Shown piece by piece: positions 1-8,240 of a stretch of DNA of 64,000 nucleotides. The DNA is from Candidatus Defluviilinea gracilis (GTDB lineage: Bacteria; Chloroflexota; Anaerolineae; Anaerolineales; Villigracilaceae): assembly GCA_016716235.1 (NCBI GenBank), contig JADJWS010000001.1, forward strand, positions 1,922,001 through 1,986,000, written 5' to 3'. The notes under the pieces were generated by a model, which saw only the letters and a program-made list of their open reading frames with translations, was not told the origin of the DNA and did not search any database. Both the position numbers and the translations under genes were made by a program. How positions within the stretch are numbered: the first letter of the stretch is position 1; each line of letters begins with the position of its first letter.

Positions 1-1083
1 GGCGCCTTGTCGTTTGCCCGCGTTGGGCGACCAATCTACCCATCGGTCATTCAGGCATCCCCGTCGCATGACGCGGACGTATTCCTCTCCCATCGGCGCG
101 AGTCCCTCGCAGATCCAATCCACTGCTTTTTCAAATGAGACTTTGTGAGTCTTCGTTGTGAGCGGCGCCCACACATCATATGGATTCAACGTCTTCACGC
201 CCAATGCTTTGCGGCGAATTTTCCAATACTTGTGCCAGAGCGGTAAATTCTTTTTGAAGATGTTGATGAGATTATGGAACATCTCGATTGGCACATTGCC
301 GTTGAAGAGCGTGGCTTCGAGCGCGGAGTTAAATTTACGCGCCTTCATGTTGAACACGTTGGCTTTGATCGACGCGGTGAGATTGCTCGCCAGCGTGTTC
401 TTTGCTTCAAGATATTTATCGTTGTAATTTTCCCACGCCGATTGACGCGCCTTGCGATCTGGCTCATTGAGGATCGCGTCGAACGTACTTTGGGTCAACT
501 CCACTTTTTTGCCTTTGCTATTTTTCGCGGGCTTGAATTTGAAATCGGCATTCGCCAACAAACTCGCCGTGTTGCGCACCGTGCCGAACGGATCGCGCAA
601 CATGCCCATCAACTCCTCCACCTCAGCACTGCGGACGTGCGCCTGCTTGCGAAAGAGATCGTTGACAAAATGCTCGTAGACTTTCATCCGCGCCTCGGAT
701 TGGATCCACTGATGCAACTTCGCTTCACCCACCGACAGGAGTTCTGGTTCCACATAGGACGCCGCCGCGCCCACCTGAGCCAGCGCAGACATCGCCTTCC
801 CGTTCATCGCCGCGCCCTGTTCATCGTTCGCATCCACCGAACTCGACATCGTCGCATACACGCGGACTTTCATCGAGCGTTGTTCGAGCGCGTCCATCGC
901 GTTCATCGCTTCGAGGAACATATCCACGCTATCGCCGAGATGTCCTTTGTATTTCTGGATCGAAGGCAGCGCGTCGAGGATACTTTTCACCTCAGCATCG
1001 AATTGACTTGAGGATGCAAACACGCTTTCAGCGTTCCACGTTTGGTTCCTCTTCACTTTTGCGCGGGGTAGGGGGGCAGGCAT
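1..1083 (-). CDS. pepF: Oligoendopeptidase F (M3 family), N-terminal part, runs off left edge
   Basis: Reading the minus strand from the ATG at 1083 gives an open frame of 361 codons with no stop before base 1, so the gene is cut by the window edge. A good Shine-Dalgarno (AAGGAG) lies about 9 bases before the ATG. The protein begins MPAPLPRAKVKRNQTWNAES and continues with the helical N-terminal lobe typical of oligoendopeptidase F, including segments such as RDPFGTVRNTASLLANADFK and LNEPDRKARQSAWENYNDKY that match the family pattern. These zinc peptidases are usually about 600 residues and cleave short peptides in the cytoplasm. The catalytic HExxH motif would lie just outside the window, so activity cannot be checked here. 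A 245-codon ORF on the plus strand here is an antisense shadow. Confidence 0.87.
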   Translation of the reverse strand, partial: MPAPLPRAKVKRNQTWNAESVFASSSQFDAEVKSILDALPSIQKYKGHLGDSVDMFLEAMNAMDALEQRSMKVRVYATMSSSVDANDEQGAAMNGKAMSALAQVGAAASYVEPELLSVGEAKLHQWIQSEARMKVYEHFVNDLFRKQAHVRSAEVEELMGMLRDPFGTVRNTASLLANADFKFKPAKNSKGKKVELTQSTFDAILNEPDRKARQSAWENYNDKYLEAKNTLASNLTASIKANVFNMKARKFNSALEATLFNGNVPIEMFHNLINIFKKNLPLWHKYWKIRRKALGVKTLNPYDVWAPLTTKTHKVSFEKAVDWICEGLAPMGEEYVRVMRRGCLNDRWVDWSPNAGKRQGA

Positions 1084-1104
1084 GATGGGTCTCCTTTGTG
1101 TTTT

Positions 1105-1509
1105 TCAATGAGGTGATAAATTTCTCACGGTCATATCATTTGCGCTATAGTAGCTAATTTCTTTTTCTGCAACTCGAATCATTTTGCCCATATGTTTCTG
1201 TTTTGAATCTAATAACGAATGGTCGAACAAATTCCTCAGCCGTTGCGGGATTTCACGCGCGCGCGAATCGGATAGGGCAAAGCAGACCATGCAAAATTGC
1301 CCGCTGATTGCAGTCTTTCGCCAAAAATCCTGTTCGTTGATCGTGACGAAGGTGGGTTGATTTTCCTGTTGAAGGAGTTTTGGTATGGCGTCATCTTTGA
1401 TGACCGTGTTAGGACGCAAGTCCGTAATGAAACAAATCGCTCCCTGATACCAGCGAGCGATCTGTTCTTCGATATTTCGACCCAACAGTTGTTCGTCGAG
1501 GACGATCAT
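1105..1509 (-). CDS. DUF5615 PIN-like protein, probable toxin
   Basis: 134 residues. The start MIVLDEQLLGRNIEEQIARW, with an acidic residue early in the first strand, fits the DUF5615 PIN-like fold; the second acidic stretch falls around TINEQDFWRK. The ATG shares one base with the stop of the upstream DUF433 gene (TGATG), so the two are translationally coupled. DUF433/DUF5615 pairs are widespread candidate toxin-antitoxin modules in which the PIN-like protein is the presumed RNase toxin. Activity is inferred from family and context only. Confidence 0.75.
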   Translation of the reverse strand: MIVLDEQLLGRNIEEQIARWYQGAICFITDLRPNTVIKDDAIPKLLQQENQPTFVTINEQDFWRKTAISGQFCMVCFALSDSRAREIPQRLRNLFDHSLLDSKQKHMGKMIRVAEKEISYYSANDMTVRNLSPH

Positions 1510-1790
1510 CAGGCTGTTTCCAATTGAGGCAATGACTTGACGAATTGACTGGCGATCAGTTGGATTGCTTCAATGACCGCCTCGCGCGAAATTGTATTGC
1601 GGTACCCCGCAACGATTTGGTCCATGTTCTCGCCTGCGGCTAAACGGTCTAATGTTCCAGTGATCTCGATCCGTGTGTACTTGAACGTGGGACGCCCATT
1701 ACAAACCCCAGGCGCGCGGACAACGTATTCTCCAAGCGGATAGTATTGATACGGTTCGTTCCCCACGGTTTCAGTGATTAACTTTTCCAT
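1509..1790 (-). CDS. DUF433 protein, probable antitoxin
   Basis: 93 residues. The core GRPTFKYTRIEITGTLDRLA followed by AAGENMDQIVAGYRNTISRE is the DUF433 signature, a small winged-helix fold. The protein is first in a two-gene operon, upstream of and overlapping the DUF5615 gene by one base, the usual order for antitoxin then toxin. A well-formed promoter sits 26-54 bases upstream. DNA binding and autoregulation are expected for such antitoxins but nothing here proves it. Confidence 0.78.
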   Translation of the reverse strand: MEKLITETVGNEPYQYYPLGEYVVRAPGVCNGRPTFKYTRIEITGTLDRLAAGENMDQIVAGYRNTISREAVIEAIQLIASQFVKSLPQLETA

Positions 1791-1815
1791 TGGGTCTCTC
1801 TTTCGCTTGGATCAA

Positions 1816-1844
1816 ATTATAAGAATCTCTCGCGAATCATGCAA
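1816..1844 (-). promoter_or_regulatory. Sigma-70 type promoter of the DUF433/DUF5615 operon
   Basis: On the minus strand, TTGCAT (1839-1844), a 17-base spacer and TATAAT (1816-1821) form a near-consensus promoter ending about 26 bases before the DUF433 start codon. Confidence 0.6.
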
Positions 1845-1872
1845 GTAGTTGATTCTCCCTGTCCTCGTGCCT

Positions 1873-1925
1873 GATGTTACGCGCCGTCCCGCAGGTTTGA
1901 CGGGACGGCGCGTAAGGTGAGTTAC
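1873..1925. repeat. Short palindromic element (TTACGC...GCGTAAGGTGAGTTA type)
   Basis: A perfect 15-bp stem (1877-1891 with 1901-1915) encloses a 9-base loop. The outer sequence, GATGTTACGC on the left and GCGTAAGGTGAGTTA on the right, recurs at the ends of the larger elements at 60897-61018 and 63242-63367, so this is a short family member and not only a terminator. Lying just downstream of the LysM gene, it could still stop transcription, but it has no T-run. Confidence 0.6.
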
Positions 1926-1938
1926 AAATCCTGAAACG

Positions 1939-2682
1939 TCACTCGATTTTTGGCGAGGTAAAGTATCTGCCGAGGAAATCTTTCACCAGCATCCAGCCGG
2001 TCCAACAGCCGTCGATCTGTTCGCCGAGTTTGACCTCGATCCATACCGAGCCGTCTGCGAGGCGTTGTACCTTGCTAGTGTTGACGTACCAATACGTGTT
2101 CGGCATGGCGGAGGAAAGGATCTTCGTCCCGCCGGGCGCATTGCGGATGTATAACCCGTCTTTGTACGTGATCTTCACCAGCTTGAAGAAGTCCGCGCTT
2201 GGAGGCTGGGTGGGGGAGGATGGCGGAGGCGGCGGGGGATAATTCGGCGGAGGCGTGCCAGCGCCGACAGGCAGGTAGATCACTTGTCCCGCGTAAATGA
2301 GACCTGGATTCGTGATCTGCGGATTCACCGCAAGCAACGCGGCTACGCTTGCCCCGGTCTTTTGGGAGATAATGCCGATGGTGTCGCCCCATTGCACGGT
2401 GTAGGTGCCGCCATACGTCGGTTGTGAAACGGGCGGCTGGGAATATCCAGTGGGGATGTAGAGCGTCTGCCCGGCGTAGAGCCACCATCCCAGCCCGGGG
2501 TTGGCGGCGCGGATGGCGTCCACGGTGGTATCGCACGTCAGCGCGATGCCGCCGAGCGTGTCGCCCCATTGGACGGTGACGTAGGCGGGACATTGCGCCC
2601 ACGCCCGCGCTCCTCCCGCCGAAGCGAAGGACGCGATCAGGAGCATGAAAACCAGCGCGATTTGAACGATTCTCTTGGTCAT
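1939..2682 (-). CDS. Secreted protein with two LysM domains and an SH3-like domain
   Basis: The start at 2682 is chosen because an AAGGAG lies 8 bases upstream and the product then opens with a clear signal peptide (MTKRIVQIALVFMLLIASFA). The 247-residue protein has two LysM modules, around residues 33-76 and 92-140, each beginning with the motif TVQWGDT. A Pro-rich linker (PPPPPPSSPTQPP) follows, then a C-terminal SH3-like segment containing DGLYIRNAPGG. LysM binds peptidoglycan or other glycans, so the protein probably sits on the outside of the cell envelope. No catalytic domain is visible. The in-frame extension up to 2856 lacks a plausible start signal. Confidence 0.85.
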   Translation of the reverse strand: MTKRIVQIALVFMLLIASFASAGGARAWAQCPAYVTVQWGDTLGGIALTCDTTVDAIRAANPGLGWWLYAGQTLYIPTGYSQPPVSQPTYGGTYTVQWGDTIGIISQKTGASVAALLAVNPQITNPGLIYAGQVIYLPVGAGTPPPNYPPPPPPSSPTQPPSADFFKLVKITYKDGLYIRNAPGGTKILSSAMPNTYWYVNTSKVQRLADGSVWIEVKLGEQIDGCWTGWMLVKDFLGRYFTSPKIE

Positions 2683-2889
2683 TGCATCTTCTCCTTGGTT
2701 GGCTCGAGCGCGGCTCTTCTCGCGCGTCGATGCTTCAAGAATACTCGAAAAGAATCTTTTTTTCAACCGAAAGATGAGGATTTTTGCTGACTCTTCATTC
2801 TCATTATGGATGTTGTAGTATCCGAGTTCCACAGGCTGATTGATGGTCTCGATCATGTTGGATGATGCTCTGTTGGGCTTGTGGCAGTA

Positions 2890-3645
2890 CTAGACCGCCA
2901 GCCGCCTCATCAGGGAGGATGGCGCATGGCGCAAAAACCATGCGATCCATCTCCAACGACCGGGCGTGTATATCTCCTGCCGCCGTTGACGGATTCCGCG
3001 CCAGATATCCGACACTGCGGTCTCTACCGGCGCAACCCAGAAACTTGCGCCGGCATTTTGAAGCATGTCGGTGGAAATAAAACCCGGTTTTACGGTCAAG
3101 ATATGCACGCCATATCGGGACAGGCGATTCCGAAGCGATTCGAGATAGGTGTTGAACGCAGCTTTCGATGTGTTGTAGGCAGGCGCGCCGCTTCGTCCGC
3201 GCTCGCCGCCGACCGAGCTGATGCCTACGATCTGCCCGCGGCCTTGCGATTGAAAATAGGCGGCCGCCTGATTGAGCCATGCCATCGCGCCGAGAATGTT
3301 GGTTTGCATGACCTCCATATCTTTCGAAAAATTGAACTCGTGTTTTCCTGTGGGGATTAGAACTCCCGAGTTGAAGACGATCAAATCCAATCCGCCGAGG
3401 AGTTCGATGGCTTGTAGAAAGTCCATCGGAACGGAATCGAAATCGGTAACATCGTGAACGATGAAGCGAGCAAGTCCTTCCCGAATCTCGGATCGAATGC
3501 GCTGACAAAGCGTTTTGAGTTTCTCTTCGCGCCTCGCCAGCAAAACGAGTTGATATCCCTCGCGGGCGAGTGTGAGCGCCAGTTCCGCGCCGATACCGCT
3601 GGAAGCGCCGACGATAATCGCGCGTTTCACTTTCATATTTTGCAT
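2890..3645 (-). CDS. Short-chain dehydrogenase/reductase
   Basis: 251 residues, classical SDR length. The Rossmann motif GASSGIG is near residue 13, an NSG motif stands where NAG is usual, and the catalytic Ser...YNTSK pair is present (SSVGGERGRSGAPAYNTSK). These show an NAD(P)-dependent oxidoreductase; the substrate cannot be read. The C-terminal region with basic and aromatic residues (RWRWIAWFLRHAP) resembles membrane-associated SDRs. It lies 9 bases downstream of the permease gene and may share its transcript. Start supported by AGGAAA 7 bases upstream. Confidence 0.85.
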   Translation of the reverse strand: MQNMKVKRAIIVGASSGIGAELALTLAREGYQLVLLARREEKLKTLCQRIRSEIREGLARFIVHDVTDFDSVPMDFLQAIELLGGLDLIVFNSGVLIPTGKHEFNFSKDMEVMQTNILGAMAWLNQAAAYFQSQGRGQIVGISSVGGERGRSGAPAYNTSKAAFNTYLESLRNRLSRYGVHILTVKPGFISTDMLQNAGASFWVAPVETAVSDIWRGIRQRRQEIYTPGRWRWIAWFLRHAPSSLMRRLAV

Positions 3646-3654
3646 TGTGATTTC

Positions 3655-4590
3655 CTAGATCATGATGAGTGGGGTAAGCAGATCGTATACCATCCCGATG
3701 ATGATCGCGCCGGCGACTAATGTCCCGAGCACGATGGCGATCACACGCCAGCGGGCAATGGTGAGCGCGCCGGTCAGCGCGCCTATGGACGTGCCTGCGC
3801 CCGTGATCAGGAATGCCAGCGCTGCCCCCTCGCTCATGCCCGAATCCATGAAGGCGCGGACGATTGGCATGGAAGCCTCGGTATTGAGATAGAAAGGAAT
3901 TCCGAGTAATGCCGCGAGTGGAATGCTGAAGGTCTCTCCGGAACCGAAAACATTTTGAATCCAGTCTTGCGGAATCAACTCGTTCAGAAAATAGCCAATG
4001 AAGGAGAAGCCAAAGAACATCAATGCTAATTTCCACGACACCTCAAAAAATTCACGCAAAGTCGCCCGAACAGTGACCTTTGGTTTGCCGGGGCGGGGAA
4101 GTGGCTCAAGCGCTGGCGAGGCAGTTTCACGTTGGGAAGAGAGGCGGGCTTGATCCTTCAGCCAGCCGCGCGATTCGACAAATCCGGCGAATGCTCCGCC
4201 AGTCAATCCCAAAATGATGGAGGATGCCATGAAGGCAATGGCGAATGGCCAGCCAAACAACCCAGCGCTATAGATCATTTGTTGAGGAGAGGTCAGCGGA
4301 GATGCGACAAGGAACGCCACAATGGGCGCCCATGGAATGGTGGAAGCCATCATGCCGAGAACCACAGCTGTGGTGCCGCACGAACAAAATGGGGTAGCCA
4401 CAGCGAGCGCGGTGGACATAACGACACTGTTACGTTGGTTGCGTTTGAGGAAGGCCGCCACGCGGTCTTGGTCTATGAAGAGTTTGAGCGCCACACTGAT
4501 GACAACGCTCAATAAGAGAAGGGGCCAAAGACCGAAAAAGGTCTCTGTGGCTTTACTGAAGGCAAACTGAGATGTTTCGAACAGGTTCAT
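3655..4590 (-). CDS. DUF318/YraQ-type permease
   Basis: 311 residues with about eight hydrophobic segments. The conserved TPFCSCGTTAV near residue 65 and the later AGTSIGAL mark the DUF318 (YraQ, UPF0718) permease family, whose members are often found with ArsR-type regulators and thiol or metalloid genes. A charged cytoplasmic loop (about residues 140-175) separates two halves. The gene lies behind a promoter/operator, a 34-codon ORF and a terminator hairpin (4607-4930), so its expression is probably tightly controlled. The transported substrate is unknown. An SDR gene follows after 9 bases. Confidence 0.85.
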   Translation of the reverse strand: MNLFETSQFAFSKATETFFGLWPLLLLSVVISVALKLFIDQDRVAAFLKRNQRNSVVMSTALAVATPFCSCGTTAVVLGMMASTIPWAPIVAFLVASPLTSPQQMIYSAGLFGWPFAIAFMASSIILGLTGGAFAGFVESRGWLKDQARLSSQRETASPALEPLPRPGKPKVTVRATLREFFEVSWKLALMFFGFSFIGYFLNELIPQDWIQNVFGSGETFSIPLAALLGIPFYLNTEASMPIVRAFMDSGMSEGAALAFLITGAGTSIGALTGALTIARWRVIAIVLGTLVAGAIIIGMVYDLLTPLIMI

Positions 4591-4606
4591 GGGTGAAGTC
4601 CTTTAT

Positions 4607-4622
4607 ATAGATGTATGTCTAT
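4607..4622. promoter_or_regulatory. Operator-like dyad just ahead of the permease gene
   Basis: A 16-bp imperfect palindrome, ATAGATGTATGTCTAT (12 of 16 positions symmetric), lies 17 bases before the permease ATG. Its ATAGA/TCTAT arms resemble the TAGACAA/TTGTCTA arms of the larger dyad at 4883-4922, suggesting the same dimeric repressor could bind both. The regulator is not in the window. Confidence 0.4.
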
Positions 4623-4632
4623 GTGTAATGGC

Positions 4633-4676
4633 AAAAAAATAGCCCGACACGCGCCTCTGAGCCTTGCGTGTCAGGC
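4633..4676 (-). terminator. Intrinsic terminator/attenuator between a short ORF and the permease gene
   Basis: On the minus strand an 11-bp G+C-rich stem with one G-U pair (4666-4676 with 4642-4652) and a 13-base loop is followed by seven consecutive T residues. It begins about 19 bases after the stop of the 34-codon ORF and ends about 43 bases before the permease start, so it can only cut the transcript ahead of the permease gene. This is the layout of a transcription attenuator. Confidence 0.6.
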
Positions 4677-4694
4677 AGGAAAGGCAAAGCGCGT

Positions 4695-4799
4695 TCAGAA
4701 GTGGTCCGTCGTTCGCGGCGTTTCGGATTTGCGCCTGCATTTGCAGAACCCGCAAAGCGATGCGCCGCGGGTTAATAGAAAAAGCAACCCTCTTTCCAT
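4695..4799 (-). CDS. 34-residue Cys-containing ORF, possible leader peptide
   Basis: A short ORF with a very strong ribosome-binding site (AAAAGGAGGAACC directly before ATG) encodes MERGLLFLLTRGASLC followed by GFCKCRRKSE and ends at TGA 4695. Three Cys codons fall within six codons (C16, C19, C21). It sits between the consensus promoter at 4903-4930 and the terminator at 4633-4676. It may be a leader peptide sensing cysteine (or charged Cys-tRNA) supply, or a small metal-binding peptide. No homologue is recalled; the call rests on the strong Shine-Dalgarno and the context. Confidence 0.45.
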   Translation of the reverse strand: MERGLLFLLTRGASLCGFCKCRRKSETPRTTDHF

Positions 4800-4882
4800 G
4801 GTTCCTCCTTTTCTAAAAATTTTGCAGAATCTTCCCGTGCAATTGAACTGAAAACTTGATTAAATCCAACTCCAATGAAACA

Positions 4883-4922
4883 TAGACAATCTTCTATATG
4901 ACATTATATGGAAGTTTGTCTA
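4883..4922. promoter_or_regulatory. Operator-like 40-bp imperfect dyad overlapping the promoter
   Basis: The two 20-base halves around a centre at 4902/4903 match as an inverted repeat at 16 of 20 positions; the outer arms TAGACAA and TTGTCTA are perfect. The dyad covers the spacer and -10 of the promoter at 4903-4930, the expected position for a repressor. Size and symmetry fit a dimeric winged-helix regulator such as ArsR/SmtB; that assignment is inference. Confidence 0.55.
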
Positions 4923-4930
4923 TTTGTCAA
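4903..4930 (-). promoter_or_regulatory. Consensus sigma-70 promoter for the short ORF/permease transcript
   Basis: On the minus strand, perfect TTGACA (4925-4930), a 16-base spacer and perfect TATAAT (4903-4908). Transcription would start near 4896, giving a leader of about 95 bases before the 34-codon ORF. No other gene on this strand lies between the promoter and the permease. Confidence 0.65.
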
Positions 4931-5035
4931 GGCGCTACCGAACATGCAGAATTCCGCCCTGGTCTACAGTCGGCTTCGTGGACCAATTCCTTGGAGAACC
5001 GAACCATTTACTTGTAATATGATCTCATGTGCCAA

Positions 5036-6127
5036 TCAAGGATTCATTTGCCCGTTCAGCCATGTATGGATGGCGTTCTCTATTTCCTCGGGCTTTTTCA
5101 CGATCAGAAAATGATCGCTATCTATTTCCACGTAGGTTCCCAACTCTCCAACCTCCGCCGCAAATTGACGCGCCATCGCAGGTGGGACTCGTTCATCGCG
5201 CGCGCCTTCAATGATGAGAACAGGCAAACCCATCCCTCTGACACCGGTCCCGTTCGTGAAGCCGTCAATAAAGAACAAGCCGACAAGTCCGCTTTCGTTC
5301 CCCAATTCGGAAGCCAAACGCCCCATACTGAAGCCCCCATTGGAAAAACCGCCGAGATAGAATCTTGTTATACCTTGCCTTCTAAGATACTCAAAAGTAC
5401 GTTTCAGGATCTGATGACCGCGCGGTTTCCACCATTGACCTGTCCATTCTGTGGATGGGCAAACGGTCATGCCGCCGATGTCTTTTACGGCTTGCGCAAT
5501 TTCCCAACACTGCGCTGTGACGTTTCCCATGAAGCCGTGGAGAAAGATCACTCCAAATGTCGGCTGTTCCCGCGGCTGAATAATGACCGCATCGAAGGCG
5601 TCTGGTTGTTGAAGGTTCAGATACGTGCTGATGATAGGAGATGGGTACATGCCTTGAGTTCTCATCTCGGAGTATGCCGCCTCGAAAGCAGGGACAAGAC
5701 CCTCATGCTCGCGAGTGGAATCGCCTCCAATGAAATGAAACAACTCCTCGCCAAAAATGAGAGCGTCCTGTTCGTCAATGATAGAACCCAGCCAGCGCGG
5801 ACCGTGCCCTTCGGGCAGTGTGACCATGCGAATTTCGGATGACTGATTCTGCCCCATGAGAATCGATCGGGCGGCGATGACTAGACAGAATCCGAGCGCA
5901 CCGGCGAAGATCAATTTCAGGGATTGTTTGTATGACAGAGGGACAGCGATCAATCCAAGCACAAGCAGTGAGCCGACGAGCAGATACAGCGCTCCCGAAC
6001 TTGTTATCGGCAGTCTACAGGTTAAAACGATCAGCGTCAGCAGAGGCGGCGCAAGAAGAATACCCAGCAGGCGGAGCGCATAGGGAAAAATCGGTCGCAT
6101 CAATCCACATCTCAATATTTTCGACAA
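5036..6127 (-). CDS. Membrane-anchored alpha/beta hydrolase
   Basis: 363 residues. Three hydrophobic segments in the first 90 residues anchor the protein; the rest is an alpha/beta hydrolase. The nucleophile elbow is GFSNGG (about residue 263), and candidates for the acid and base are GARDERVP and SDHFLI. LHGFMG supplies the oxyanion-hole His-Gly. The substrate is unknown; esterase or peptidase activity is possible. No neighbour suggests a pathway. The 264 bases upstream (6128-6391) hold nothing recognisable. Confidence 0.75.
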   Translation of the reverse strand: MSKILRCGLMRPIFPYALRLLGILLAPPLLTLIVLTCRLPITSSGALYLLVGSLLVLGLIAVPLSYKQSLKLIFAGALGFCLVIAARSILMGQNQSSEIRMVTLPEGHGPRWLGSIIDEQDALIFGEELFHFIGGDSTREHEGLVPAFEAAYSEMRTQGMYPSPIISTYLNLQQPDAFDAVIIQPREQPTFGVIFLHGFMGNVTAQCWEIAQAVKDIGGMTVCPSTEWTGQWWKPRGHQILKRTFEYLRRQGITRFYLGGFSNGGFSMGRLASELGNESGLVGLFFIDGFTNGTGVRGMGLPVLIIEGARDERVPPAMARQFAAEVGELGTYVEIDSDHFLIVKKPEEIENAIHTWLNGQMNP

Positions 6128-6391
6128 GTTCAGTAGGAGATTTTATCGTTGATCGGGTCTTGGCGTATCCGGCATAAGAGCAAGGTGGCGATGATCGATC
6201 ACCATTGTTCTTATCGAAGAGTTGATGCCGCTTCGGTCTGGCGTAAATCTGCAATCAAAGGCAATGAGAATCTCAATGAACAGCTCGCCGTACGCAGAAC
6301 GTCCCGAAGGTTCTCGTTAATCAAGTCTGGTTTTATCCAAACCATCGGGATGGCGCGTAATAGCAGTGAATAGTTCAAACATCTCGTCGTC

Positions 6392-6970
6392 TTATGATTC
6401 CCAAAACTTCATGATCCCACCGAGCCCCAAAAGGATCACCCCCAAAGCGCCTCCCGCAAGCAGAAGCAACGGTGTGAATGCTCCGCCAATTCCGCCATAC
6501 AGATACGTCCACAGCCAGACCTCGCCGTTTTCGAGCAGCGCCACTTCCACATGCGCCGAATTCTCCGCAGACACGACGCAGTTCCTGCTTGAGCGCGCAA
6601 CGACTTTCCCTGGCGGCGAAGAGACGCTGAATCGGCTCTGATCGTCGAGTTGGCAGGGTGTGGCATTCATGTCTTCGGTTACCTCGTCATATAACTTCCA
6701 TGGCTCATTAGCCCACAGACCTCTTCTATACACGTTACTGCTTTCCGTGGCGGCAAGGATCAACCCGAAATCGGTCAATTCGATGGTGATGGCTCGTTCG
6801 GGGAGAGGTGAGAGTCGCTCCCATTTCGTCCCCAGTCCGGGGAACGCCACAGTGAAGAAGTAACAACCGAATACGATCACAATCCAAATGATCGCCACCG
6901 TCAACATGCGATTTGCCCGAGAAGCCATGTTGCGCTCGTTTCTGCCTGCCGATTGCGCAGACTCTCGCAT
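6392..6970 (-). CDS. Hypothetical protein with two membrane segments
   Basis: One hydrophobic helix near the N-terminus (MLTVAIIWIVIVFGCYFFTV) and one near the C-terminus (LLLLAGGALGVILLGLGGIM) enclose an extracytoplasmic domain of about 110 residues with two Cys residues that could pair. I do not recognise the family. The start is uncertain: ATG at 6970 or 6928 are both possible, neither with a strong ribosome-binding site; a frame extension to 7021 is less likely. It is followed downstream by a bare 260-base gap. Confidence 0.55.
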   Translation of the reverse strand: MRESAQSAGRNERNMASRANRMLTVAIIWIVIVFGCYFFTVAFPGLGTKWERLSPLPERAITIELTDFGLILAATESSNVYRRGLWANEPWKLYDEVTEDMNATPCQLDDQSRFSVSSPPGKVVARSSRNCVVSAENSAHVEVALLENGEVWLWTYLYGGIGGAFTPLLLLAGGALGVILLGLGGIMKFWES

Positions 6971-7064
6971 TATATTCCATCGCCACTGTAAGGTTGCGGC
7001 CGCGCACGTGTTCATAAACACGGGCTATGCGGTACTGCCAGCGTTGACGATGGCGTCGGCTTGT

Positions 7065-7559
7065 TTATCCTATTCCGTTGACTTGCAGATCAAACAAGGT
7101 ATCCGAATCGACATCATACTTGAATTGAAAAAAACAATCGCCGCCATCGAGCACCATAACAAACTCCTCTCGCCAATCGATATCAAAACTACTGCAAAAG
7201 AAATTGGCGTAGACGATTCGCTTTTCATCCAGAACGATGCCGATGTATTGGCGGTTGTACTCATCGAGTCTTTCCCAAACAGGCGTTCCTTGCTCATAAA
7301 AGCGATCTGAATTTTCTTGCAGGAAAACGGCTACGCCATCTTCAAGGGCAAAGACGCTCTCTTGAGCAGGCGTCCAATAGTCAGCGGTATGACCACTCGT
7401 TGTTACCCAACCAGCGACGCCTAATTTTCTTGCTTGTTGTTCAGGAAAGATCGTCCAGTGTTCGCCCTGTAAATTCTGAGCAGGGGAGGAACATGCAACA
7501 ATAAGGTGCAACGCGAACGCAATATAAACGAAACAAAATGTAATTCGCCTGGCAATCAT
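7065..7559 (-). CDS. Hypothetical lipoprotein
   Basis: 164 residues. The N-terminus (MIARRITFCFVYIAFALHLI) followed by VACSS is a lipoprotein signal with the lipobox Cys at about residue 23. AGGAG lies 9 bases before the ATG. The mature domain has no family I recognise and contains two later Cys residues (FFCSSF and DGGDCFF) that may form a disulfide. It may pair with the two-membrane-segment protein just downstream on the same strand, but no known partner system is evident. The 193 bases upstream (7560-7752) hold no gene. Confidence 0.6.
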   Translation of the reverse strand: MIARRITFCFVYIAFALHLIVACSSPAQNLQGEHWTIFPEQQARKLGVAGWVTTSGHTADYWTPAQESVFALEDGVAVFLQENSDRFYEQGTPVWERLDEYNRQYIGIVLDEKRIVYANFFCSSFDIDWREEFVMVLDGGDCFFQFKYDVDSDTLFDLQVNGIG

Positions 7560-7752
7560 GAGAGTGTCACTCCTGTATGTTTTATTCCAACGTCAAATTT
7601 CCTAGCCACCTGACACTTTTCTTTTTTTGGGCGCTGAGAAACACAGATGAACGCGGAGGTTTCAAAAAAACAAGCAAACATTGATCAGCGTTTTCAGCGT
7701 TCACGCCGCACTGGCGCTCGGCGCAAGTGTCTGGGTCCTATTTTTAGAACTA

Positions 7753-8178
7753 TCAGGTAGGCAGCAAATTTCCACTTTGATCGAATGAAAAATACGGATT
7801 GTACGCCACCTCCCACAGAAACCCATCGGGGTCGGCAAAATAAGAACTGTACCCGCCCCAAAAGACCTTCTGCGGTTCTTTCACGATCTTCACGCCTTTT
7901 GATTTCAAGTCCGCGATGATCTCGTCCACTTCCGTTTCGCTTCTTGCGTTGTATGCCAATGTGAACCCTGCAAAGCCGCTCCCTTTTGCGGATGTCAACG
8001 CATCTTCTGCCAACTTCTCGCGCGGATAAATCGTAAACACAACGCCTCCCGCCTGAAAAAAAGCGACATCGTCACTGCTCGCGCTGGCTGGCTTCCAGCC
8101 GAGAGTTTCCTCGTAAAATTTTTTCGACTTCTCGAAATCCCTCACGCCCAAAGTGACAAGATGTAAACGTTGTTTCAT
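7753..8178 (-). CDS. VOC/glyoxalase-fold protein
   Basis: 141 residues from ATG 8178, which has GGAGT 8-12 bases upstream. MKQRLHLVTLGVRDFEKSKK and YSSYFADPDGFLWEVAYNP are the two beta-alpha-beta-beta-beta repeats of the vicinal-oxygen-chelate superfamily; metal-site candidates are His6 and the Glu of LWEVA. Members include glyoxalases, dioxygenases and resistance proteins; the reaction here cannot be told. The longer frame to 8361 overlaps the next gene and is not credible. Confidence 0.8.
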   Translation of the reverse strand: MKQRLHLVTLGVRDFEKSKKFYEETLGWKPASASSDDVAFFQAGGVVFTIYPREKLAEDALTSAKGSGFAGFTLAYNARSETEVDEIIADLKSKGVKIVKEPQKVFWGGYSSYFADPDGFLWEVAYNPYFSFDQSGNLLPT

Positions 8179-8240
8179 GACCTGACTCCTCGATGCTGGA
8201 TTATCCCACGGCGCGATGCCACGCTTGCCCGCTTGTTGCT

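Noticed and set aside
274..1011. 245-codon ORF on the plus strand
   Set aside because: Antisense shadow of pepF; its His/Arg-rich composition has no family character.
1877..1915. Simple intrinsic terminator for the LysM gene
   Set aside because: Shares ends with a dispersed repeat family and lacks a T-run; recorded as a repeat instead.
2804..4036. 410-codon minus-strand ORF
   Set aside because: Out-of-frame shadow of the SDR and permease genes; Arg/His/Ser-rich with no domain.
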